The notes beneath the pieces are model-generated. The model was not told the origin of the DNA. It worked only from the letters and a program-made list of their open reading frames with translations, and searched no databases. From assembly GCA_947579605.1 (NCBI GenBank), contig OX388321.1:15429614-15493613 (forward strand): a DNA stretch of 64,000 nt. The letters run 5' to 3'. The first letter of the stretch is position 1. Every line of letters begins with the position of its first letter. The DNA comes from Athripsodes cinereus (taxonomy: Eukaryota; Arthropoda; Insecta; Trichoptera; Leptoceridae). Positions 56,893 through 64,000 of this stretch are shown piece after piece. A program made the translations under genes and the position numbers.

Positions 56893-57486
56893 ATAAATAT
56901 AATTATTTTTAAACGATATAAAACACTGCGTATACAAAAACATATATATTTTATGTTGTTAGTAAATCATCCATACTTTTTTTTTATTCTTTTGATGATC
57001 TTTTTTTCATTACTAATCTAGATATCCAATATGTCTGAAATTAATCCACGATGTACCTACATAAATCTCACCGTGTAGAAAGTACATTAGAGTATAATTT
57101 ACATTTATGACTTCAAGCGTAGTACGTAGGTACTAGTAGTACACAAAGTCCATAAAATTATTATATTATTTAGTATATATTATAATTTGAATAAATAAAT
57201 AAATTCACAAAGGTATGAATACAGTAATAATATCATTATTATTATTATAATTATTAAAACTTGCGCGCTTTGTTCGCAAATTCGCCCATTATGTGCCAGT
57301 GTAATTAAAATGAACACGTTTATGTATGAATATTAATTGATTCGTAAGAACTTTAAATGGTAGAAATACGAGTAAGCATTTAACTGTACATGTTTAATAA
57401 TATTTGAAGAGTTTCGATATAGTATACATAATGGAACTTCTGCTTATTTCTGTAGAAATAATCATATTTATGTACCTATTGCAAGA
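56893..57486. other. AT-rich intergenic
   Basis: Nothing recognised. Confidence 0.4.
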
Positions 57487-57487
57487 A

Positions 57488-57541
57488 TTTTAGTTTATTT
57501 ATTTTATGTCAATGTTCTGACATAAAATAAATAAACTAAAA
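57488..57541. repeat. Perfect hairpin, ~24-bp arms
   Basis: TTTTAGTTTATTTATTTTAT..GTCA and its exact reverse complement flank 'atgttc'. Confidence 0.85.
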
Positions 57542-57737
57542 AGGGCAATTTTAAAATCATTTTTGCATAGAATGTATTGGACGAATAATCTTTTTTCCAA
57601 ATCCCTTTATGTATATTCTAACTATTTCTCAAGATTTTTACCAATTCTTTTTGTAAACTTTAAACATCAAATTAGTTTCAAATAAAACACAACACAAGTA
57701 TTAATTGTGTCGGTGCACACGTCGTAGAATTCCATAA

Positions 57738-57899
57738 TTATGTAATTTGAAACAAGTGTTTCTTTTTCTATAGATTATTGATTCCGAGAGAGACGTCTTT
57801 CGACTTATCAGAGTGATAATGACCTAATAAGTCGAAAGACGTCTCTCTCGGAATCAATAATCTATAGTAGAAAGAAACACTTGATTCAAATTACATAAG
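57738..57899. repeat. Penelope-type palindrome with degenerate hammerhead
   Basis: Arms of about 70 bp (ends ttatgtaatttgaa / ttcaaattacataa) flank an 18-base spacer. The right arm holds TGATAA, GAC (57821-57823), a 7-base loop, GTC (57831-57833), GAAA, the self-complementary AGACGTCT (57837-57844) and C. The lead-in 'tgtgtcggtg..gtagaattccat' (57709-57735) is shared with the palindrome at 58154. Confidence 0.75.
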
Positions 57900-57934
57900 T
57901 GTTTAAAGTTTAAAGTATTTGTAATTTATTGAAC

Positions 57935-58046
57935 ATGAGGACTGAAGACACACCTTTTTGCTGGGAGTTTCGGGTGATGGATACGATGAACGGCGCCCTT
58001 GAGGTCATTTTATGAGTAAACGGCGCTTTACAAATTGTCCATATAT
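57935..58046 (+). mobile_element. CR1-like LINE 3' scrap
   Basis: 'gaacggcgcccttgaggtcat' then 'gagtaaacggcgcttta' is like 'gaatgggcccttgcggtgat' then 'cacaaaacggcgcatca' at 61692. It is absent from copy 2 of the duplicated unit. Confidence 0.5.
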
Positions 58047-58076
58047 ATATATATAAACTTTCACGAAGAACCGTCG

Positions 58077-58091
58077 GTCGAAAATATCGAC
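58077..58091 (+). repeat. Conserved hairpin motif, copies 2 and 3
   Basis: GTCGA-AAATA-TCGAC, preceded by 'ctttcacgaagaaccgtcg'. The same motif is at 58607-58621 in the duplicate unit. Confidence 0.6.
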
Positions 58092-58115
58092 TTCACTTGA
58101 AATATCGTTAAATTT

Positions 58116-58345
58116 AGTCACTGTGTCGGTGTTAAGGTAGTAGAATTCCATATCGAAAAAATAAAACAGGTGTTTTATTCTACTAAAGATTATATTTTGT
58201 GAGAGAGACGTCTTTCGTCTTATGAGGACATTGTCAATCTCCTCATTGACAATGTCCCCGATTGACAATGTCCTCATAAGACGAAAGACGTCTCTCTCAC
58301 AAAATATAATCTTTAGTAGAATAAAACACCTGTTTTATTTTTTCG
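58116..58345. mobile_element. Palindromic Penelope-type insertion with 13-bp target duplication
   Basis: CGTTAAATTTAGT flanks it on both sides, and the empty-site copy has CGTTAAATATAGT once (near 58637). Inside are a lead-in (ctgtgtcggtg..gtagaattccat) and two 85-bp arms (58154-58238 / 58261-58345). The right arm has TTGACAA, TGTC..GAC, GAAA, AGACGTCT and C, a variant of the hammerhead layout. Confidence 0.8.
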
Positions 58346-58735
58346 TTAAATTTAGTATTTTCGTAAAACCAAATGAACATCAACAAAAATTTAAGCAAAA
58401 GCTTTTTGTCGCTTTAAATATTTTAATCTAAATAATAACTCTGTATATAAATAAATCAGATTGATAATGACCTAATAAGTCGAAAGACGACTCTCTCGGA
58501 ATCAATAATCTATAGTAGAAAGAAAGACTTGTTTCAAATTACATAAGTATTTAAAGTTTAAAGTATTTGTAATTTATTGAACATAAACTTTCACGAAGAA
58601 CCGTCGGTCGAAAATATCGACTTCACTTGAAATATCGTTAAATATAGTATTTTCGTAAAACCAAATGAACATCAACCAAAATTTAAGCAAAAGCTTTTTG
58701 TCGCTTTAAATATTTTAATCTAAATAATAACTCTG

Positions 58736-60282
58736 AAAATATTAACGTATTATGCATATGCACTTGTCTGTTGTCAGAAAAAAAAAATACAAAACATGTT
58801 ACCGTACATATTCATATAAATTGTTATTTTCACTTATAATAATATATGATATTTGAAATTACATTTGTAGTTTTAAAGTTAAAATGTTGTTATATGTATT
58901 ATTGCTTAGTTTTGTTATATGAGTATTTTCTTGAGTATTCAAAGCTTTGTAAGAGGGAGTTGCAAGTTTTGAAAACTTTGTTATATGTTTCTGTAGAAAA
59001 GTGAGATAATTTAATTGCTAGACGTTTAATTAATAGAATCTGTGAAAACTTTATGCAAATTTGCTGTAACAAATGTTAGCAATAAAATACAATAATGGTA
59101 TAAATATATTCTATTTCTCTTTCTAATTAGGTATATAAAAAATATTCAATTAAGGTGCTATGTATAAAAAACGAACAGTCTATGATTACCACCTCAAACT
59201 ATTGGTCATACGGAAAACGAAAAACAATATGCACTGAAACATTACTTCATTAGTAAGATAAACCTTGATAATTGAAGAGGAAACAGATGTTAAACTTCAG
59301 TTCTTACTTTTAGTGATTTTACTATGAATACCAAATAACTTCGGTTCCAATATTTATCTCTTCATTAATGTCAGTAAATATCTTTATATATTATGTATTA
59401 TACATTTAATTATTGAATAAAAATTCCGTGATTGCAAATAGACCAAAGATTCAAATATGCCGCCTGCAACATTGCCCATAAGCCCTCAGATTGGCAAAGT
59501 TAGCGGATACGTGACAAACATTCATATACAAAACATTTATTGTCCTAGCATGAAAATGCTTCGAAAATTGTAGCGGGTAAAAAAATCGAGCCTTTATCAC
59601 GCAATCATACAAAATGTATTTTTTTTTATCATCGTTTCATTATAAATTTACGAAAAGGATGGGTTGTGGGTTAAAGTCCCGTCTGGAGAACTACTAAATA
59701 AGATGACATAACCCCCTATTCTATATTGATTCAAACTAAAATAAGAACGTTACAGAATTTTATAATCAAGTGCACTTGAACTTACGGAACTAACATTCGT
59801 TTTCTATATGATACAAGTTGTATATTATATAATTCTAATAAGGAACAAATTTACAGTTTTTAGAATACCAATGTACACTTAGTACACTTACTAATGTTGG
59901 AACGTTCCTACTTTAGGTAGTGAGTTAGTGACTAAAAATGAAAAAGAATCGGGAGTCTATTCTAAGTTTGTTATGATATTTCATATGTGATCTTTACAAA
60001 TTTTCATACCTTTTTCATTTATCAGTTGTATTTATTTTCCATTATTTTTCAATCCAGTTCTATTCCACAAACTCTGTCTCAATGTTTTGTCAATTAACTT
60101 CACCTACTATAGGAAGCTTAGGAGGTAACTCCTTCCTATAATGTCTTTCCCATTAACAAATGTCTCTCTAAATTAACGATCGTTATTAATGTTTTAATGG
60201 ATAAGATGTGTTTTGGTTGAAATCAATAATTATATTATTAATAATTCAAGAGTTTTTGTGTTTACGCTGTGGAAATCCATTT
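58736..60282. other. AT-rich intergenic
   Basis: Nothing recognised. 'gggttaaagtcccg' at 59669 is a weak B-box-like word only. Confidence 0.4.
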
Positions 60283-60527
60283 TTAATTTTAATAAATAAA
60301 ATATAAAAATATATTATTGAGCACTGTTTAATCTCCACTATGTTAGGTTGAATACCGAACGTTTTCGCCTATACTTGTAGGCATCTTCAGGGAAACTAAG
60401 AACAAAAAACAGGGTTTCCCTGAAGATGCCTACAAGTATAGGCGAAAACGTTCGGTATTCAACCTAACATAGTGGAGATTAAACAGTGCTCAATAATATA
60501 TTTTTATATTTTATTTATTAAAATTAA
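60283..60527. repeat. 245-bp near-perfect palindrome (Penelope-type end)
   Basis: Arms of about 114 bp with ends TTAATTTTAATAAATAAA / TTTATTTATTAAAATTAA flank the spacer 'taagaacaaaaaacag'. The arms look identical. The hammerhead motif is in the right arm. Confidence 0.85.
60412..60465 (+). ncRNA. Hammerhead ribozyme motif
   Basis: CC (60418-60419) with GG (60454-60455), plus GGGTT (60412-60416) with AACCT (60461-60465), forms an interrupted stem I. CTGAAGA core (60420-60426); stem II GCCTA/TAGGC with the 6-base loop CAAGTA (60428-60443); GAAA (60444-60447); self-complementary AACGTT (60447-60452); C at the cleavage position (60453). All core bases are present; stem I is weaker than in the 53.2-kb motif. 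Confidence 0.7.
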
Positions 60528-60631
60528 TTATATTATTTATTTAGTACGGCACGTAAAATGTAAGATAGAAAATATAATTCTTTACAGACAATAACCGTCT
60601 TACGTAATATGAATCCATTTGAAAACAACTA

Positions 60632-60847
60632 CACTAAGAAAAATACTAACGAAATTTCACAACGAATCATTGGTACGTACTATCAGATTAGGACCAGAGA
60701 TAGTCCAAACGATTCATTAGTACGAATCTATAAAATTAACTTTTCGCAAACAAACCGTTTGTAAATTTACCAACGATTTGTTTGTGAAAAGTTAATTCGT
60801 ACGTACCAATGATTCGTTGTGAAATTTCGTTAGTATTTTTCTCAGTG
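60632..60847. mobile_element. 216-bp mariner-type MITE, TA target duplication
   Basis: Ends CACTRAGAAAAATACTAACG / CGTTAGTATTTTTCTCAGTG, inverted for about 49 bp with one mismatch, flanked by TA on both sides. CACTRAG-type ends and TA flanks fit Tc1/mariner derivatives. Inner inverted words (aacttttcgcaaacaaa / tttgtttgtgaaaagtt) are present. Confidence 0.85.
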
Positions 60848-61370
60848 TATAAAATGGATAAATTGTTGCTAAATATTTTAAATTTTTTTGATACCTTTCC
60901 TGTAAATTGCCTCATATAAATAAATTAAGACTTTCAAAAAAGTTTTTTTATTTGTTTTTGGAACTCATTTGTTCAGTCATTTTTATCGTGCTGGGTGTGA
61001 TTTTTAATAAAAATAAATCTTTATACAAATTACTATCTATTTTTTATTTATTAATCGAGATAATATTAAAAAAATTAAATATAAGATACTTAGTATAAAA
61101 AATATTTTTAATAATCGATATCTATCGAAAAGTTTACTTTAATTTTTATTAATTAATTAATTAATTTTTAATTTATCATTTTTGTATTATTATTTTGGAA
61201 CGAAGGTAACAAATATCTCATTATAATTAATCTTTATTTACAGAAATATTTAACATCACTATCTTTAGAAGCAATACATAATGACAATACATACGTAGTA
61301 ATAATTAGCTCGCAGTTTGCTTGCCACAAACTAGGGTGCAATGTTACCGAGGGCACAAAAGAAAGATCGC
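60848..61370. other. AT-rich intergenic
   Basis: A 63-codon Lys/Leu/Ile-rich frame (60907) is low-complexity. A (TTAA)n run lies at 61148-61165. Confidence 0.4.
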
Positions 61371-61371
61371 T

Positions 61372-61460
61372 CAAAGCGCATTGTACCTAGGCGCAATGGG
61401 CCCCCGACCCAACTAGGACAAGGGGAAGAAGATGTATGTATGTATGTATGTATGTACATA
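61372..61460 (+). mobile_element. LINE 3' end, family D
   Basis: 'cgcaatgggcccccgaccca' then 'aggacaaggggaagaagatg' and (TATG)n. It encodes the same closing residues (AMGPRP) as 31438-31743. Extreme 5' truncation. Confidence 0.8.
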
Positions 61461-61544
61461 ATGACACCATTTCTACGAAAAATTATTTGAAGAGAAGACC
61501 ATAGGTTCAATCTAGGAACTTGTGGTACCGCGTTGGGGGGGTCT

Positions 61545-61738
61545 GGCCATCTATGTTGACCGTGCCTTCTGTGTGGCTGGTCCGTTGCTGTGGAACAAAA
61601 TTCCCTATGATTTGCGAACTCTGGAGAGTGAGGAGGTGTGTTCAAGACGAGGTTAAAAACCATTTTGTTCAGGAAGTGTTATGATTCTAGAATGGGCCCT
61701 TGCGGTGATTTTTCCACAAAACGGCGCATCATAAATAA
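61545..61738 (+). pseudogene. CR1-like LINE ORF2 C-terminus, frameshifted
   Basis: The frame reads VDRAFCVAGPLLWNKIPYDL and RTLESEEV. After a one-base shift near 61631 it continues FKTRLKTILFRKCYDSRMGP. This is the family ending 'RSFSVAGPxLWNxLPxxLR....FKxxLKTxLF'. It ends with '..cacaaaacggcgcatca'. 5'-truncated. Confidence 0.75.
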
Positions 61739-62640
61739 GTTGTCTAGTAATTATTATTATAAGGAAAAACTTCTCACTGCAATATATTGGTAACGCTACC
61801 AGCGATCCCAGACTAAATTACTTTGTCACAATGGTAATGTCGTGGCTTTTATATATTATGCAAGCAACGACAATAATGTCGATTATGTCAATACATAATT
61901 GTATTTGTTGAACAATTAGGTATAATAATAATAAGCTAATTAAAGTAGGGTAGGTAATTTAAGTATAATGTTTGTAGTGAACTAAGTATGTAATCATTGT
62001 AAATACTACTTATTTGAGTACATAGAGTAAAAGTAGTACTAAACGAACATTAGCTTTGCGCATATATCTTCGGTTAACGTGACTTCTACATTATCTCCAC
62101 GCAAATCTCTTCCTTTCCTGTGCAGATTTATGCGTTACGGATCCAATTAAACAACTTTAAGTGCCTTTACTGTACATATAACATAGTGAAACATGTTAAC
62201 ACATATTTTTTCAACTCTAGGTATATCGCTCTATTTTCAACGACTGTATTTATTTTGTGAAAAACATTTCACCTTAACGATAAAACATTTAAATAACCTC
62301 CATCTACTTTCTGTGATTCAGATCATTAAGTCGTATAACAGTTACGCTATTATCATGAAATATTTTTGTATTTATAATCATTAATGTACATGATAGAATT
62401 TTTATCACTATTTAACTTCATAAATATAGCACTTTCCTTCTCTTATCTGAAATATAAAAAAAGTATGTACCTATATCTGAAATCAAATAAATAAAAATAA
62501 AGTCAAAGGTGATTATTATCAAAAATAATTCATCTTTATTGACATATTTTTTATATCATAATTAAAATTGCGTTCAATATTTACCTGGATAAGGAATATT
62601 CTAGTTTATAAACATGTTAGTTTTCATGTCAATAAAATCC
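61739..62640. other. AT-rich intergenic
   Basis: A patch at 62080-62160 with 'ctgtgcagatt' was tested as a second exon of the gene at 63010 and rejected. Nothing else was seen. Confidence 0.4.
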
Positions 62641-62644
62641 AAAC

Positions 62645-62885
62645 ATTTTTTAGTAGATTCTCATCCAATGTCTCAGAAAAATTACAACTACTACTAGCTG
62701 CATAATATAATGAATATTTGAGCCGTCTTCCCTGTGCCAACAAAAAGTTAAGACATTCAGAATGGTTGCAAATCTCATCGCTGAATTTGATATATAAAAT
62801 TTCTTTATTTTTTGAGACCAAAAGAGTGAGAGACCAATTCTTCGCCGGGTGCTCCACGGCTCAGAAAAATTCGGAGTAAAATATA
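62645..62885 (-). mobile_element. Family R repeat, near full length
   Basis: On the plus strand: 'tagctgcataatataatg', 'tgtgccaacaaaaagttaag', 'acattcagaatggttgc', 'ctcatcgctgaa', 'aagagtgagagacc', 'cgccgggtgctccacggctc'. The conserved 5' start is well kept. Confidence 0.8.
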
Positions 62886-63009
62886 AGTTCAACACTGGAT
62901 TATACGAGTATAATGCAACCCATACTAAGTATATTTCTGAATAGTAAGAATTAATTTTTCTTTACAAGACGATAATCTATAGTATTTTGTTATAAATATA
63001 AATTCTTAC

Positions 63010-63100
63010 CTATTTCATTGTCTTCATCCCAATCAGATACGCTCAACACCAGGTGATTGAGCATACTGATAATCAGCAGTATGATCAGAAGAGTCCGCAT
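63010..63100 (-). CDS. First coding exon of a secreted/membrane host protein
   Basis: On the minus strand ATG (63100-63098) opens MRTLLIILLIISML then NHLVLSVSDWDEDNEI, and the exon ends in phase 1 directly at a consensus donor G|GTAAGAAT (63010/63009). The N-terminus is a typical signal peptide: one Arg, a run of Leu/Ile, with likely cleavage after LVLS or VLSV, followed by an acidic stretch. The rest of the protein would lie at lower coordinates on the minus strand but was not found. This is the only segment with the structure of an ordinary host gene. The product is unknown. Confidence 0.6.
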
Positions 63101-63240
63101 TTTTAATCCAAGCAAAATAACACCACTTAACAACACATTTAAATTCGCTTAAATAAGCAACACATTTTTATATTTTTATCGAGTATTTCACTTTATTCAA
63201 GAACACTTATCTTTAAAGTAAAATTTTTCTATTTATATTT
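63101..63240 (-). promoter_or_regulatory. Candidate promoter/5' UTR of the 63.0-kb gene
   Basis: Reading leftwards, TATAAATAG (about 63235) and TATAAAAA (about 63168) are TATA-like words upstream of the ATG. The second would give a 5' UTR of some 30-40 bases. No initiator consensus stands out, and AT-richness makes such words common. Confidence 0.25.
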
Positions 63241-63836
63241 GTGGGGCTATTTTTATATTTATTTATTCTGTTGAAATTTTTATATGAACATTTTTTTACT
63301 TGAATTGATTATTTTCATTTGAAGAGAAGTTTTCACAAGAACTCACGAAATTTAAACTAAGCAAAATTAATTTTTTGAATGAATGGAATCATTTCATCAA
63401 TATATTTTTTAGCGATAAAACATTTTATTTTCCACTTAATTATTGTTGACTTATTATTTTTATGAGGCCAATTGCTAAATTAAAATTTTTAGTCTACAGA
63501 TTAGACCGTGATAAATTTATTCATTTTATTTTAATTCTCATCAATATAATCACGAAGTATTTCTAAATTATTTGATCAGTACGAATTCTAGAAATATTTT
63601 CACTTATGTTTTCCTGAGATTTTCTCAATGAAGACGAACGTTGATATGGAACTGAAACAAATAAAAAACATATTTAAAAAAGAGTTAAAACATAATCATT
63701 AATTTTTACATTATCATTAATTTTTAACAAATATGATGAGTTCGCAAGCTCTTGAAAGTCGAGTCGCGACTAATAAAGCCACAATTGAAGTAGGCACTAA
63801 AAAAGTGTTTTATTCATAACAATTCTATGTACATAA
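63241..63836. other. AT-rich intergenic
   Basis: Nothing recognised. Confidence 0.4.
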
Positions 63837-63875
63837 ACTTTCACCAAGAACTGTCGGTCGAAAATATCGACCCGA
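63837..63875 (+). repeat. Conserved hairpin motif, copy 4
   Basis: 'aaactttcaccaagaactgtcgg' with the stem GTCGA-AAATA-TCGAC (63857-63871), as at 58077. Confidence 0.6.
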
Positions 63876-63961
63876 AAAAGTCTCCCTTTTTTTTATAATT
63901 ATTTCCGGGTATTCTGAAAAAGACACTTATTTATAACAATATGTATGACGTAAAATATTTC

Positions 63962-64000
63962 TAACATCTTCAATTCAGCGATGAAAAATGCCACCCATCC
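63962..64000 (+). mobile_element. Family R repeat cut by window end
   Basis: 'catcttcaattcagcgatga' and 'atgccacccatcc' are the mid-element words. The rest lies outside the window. Confidence 0.7.

Larger units (their letters stand above)
57814..58735 (+). repeat. Duplicated unit, copy 1 filled, copy 2 empty
   Basis: Copy 1 (57814-58442) and copy 2 (58461-58735) share the same beginning (tgataatgacctaataagtc) and end (taaataataactctg). Copy 1 carries two extra blocks: about 57935-58046 and the palindromic insert at about 58116-58343. Copy 2 has neither. Confidence 0.8.

Noticed and set aside
58005..58431. Two ORFs with shared N-terminal sequences (58005-58277 minus, 58222-58431 plus)
   Set aside because: They are the two arms of one palindrome read outward, not a gene pair.
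59660..59700. tRNA-like B box 'gggttaaagtcccg'
   Set aside because: An isolated word with no A box at the right distance and no matching copies.
61331..61663. 110-codon minus-strand ORF
   Set aside because: It is antisense to two plus-strand LINE ends (family D tail and CR1-like C-terminus), which explain the sequence.
62080..62160. Second exon for the 63.0-kb gene ('ctgcacag' acceptor followed by a KEEICVE-type reading)
   Set aside because: In the phase set by exon 1 it hits a stop after about ten codons. The acceptor has no pyrimidine tract, and no donor follows.

Overview
This window looks like a stretch of insect nuclear DNA that is AT-rich, almost free of genes and packed with transposons. 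A moth or butterfly is the most likely source. The reasons are the recurring TAGGTACCTA-type words (near 11015, 25614, 33005, 35270), the mix of non-LTR retrotransposon tails, tRNA-derived SINEs, hAT/mariner-type MITEs and Penelope-like elements, and an intron-split gene start at the right edge. The order is an inference; nothing here fixes the species.

Only one feature looks like part of a normal host gene: a minus-strand first coding exon at 63010-63100 (signal peptide, then a GTAAG splice donor). The rest of that gene was not found, so much of the window may be its intron or intergenic DNA. A few other coding-like pieces (415-720, 10302-10526, 32713-32916, 52300-52734) are unidentified and weak.

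Layout. 0-14 kb: scattered LINE 3' ends, a SINE, a 247-bp MITE and copies of an unclassified ~235-bp repeat, called family R here. 14.6-19.8 kb: a complex block bounded by a perfect 58-bp inverted repeat. It holds a 217-bp palindrome with a hammerhead-ribozyme motif, two long MITEs, a ~169-bp satellite and a nearly identical 705-bp tandem duplication. 20-29 kb: LINE tails, a hAT MITE with target duplication and more family R. 29.9-31.0 kb: a nest of LINE > hAT-like element (8-bp target duplication) > Penelope-like GIY-YIG remnant. 31-53 kb: LINE fragments, including a 242-codon RTE-type ORF2 end at 45181-45909, and many family R copies. 53-61 kb: palindromic Penelope-type ends (53.1, 57.8, 58.2, 60.4 kb), two with good hammerhead cores, plus a duplicated unit in which one copy shows the empty insertion site. 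61-64 kb: LINE ends, then the host exon.

The most interesting signals are three hammerhead-ribozyme motifs in Penelope-type palindromes, a decayed variant of the same fold just downstream of the GIY-YIG reading frame, and family R (about 25 sites). The 3' tail of family R resembles that of a LINE present in the same window, as in a SINE/LINE partnership.
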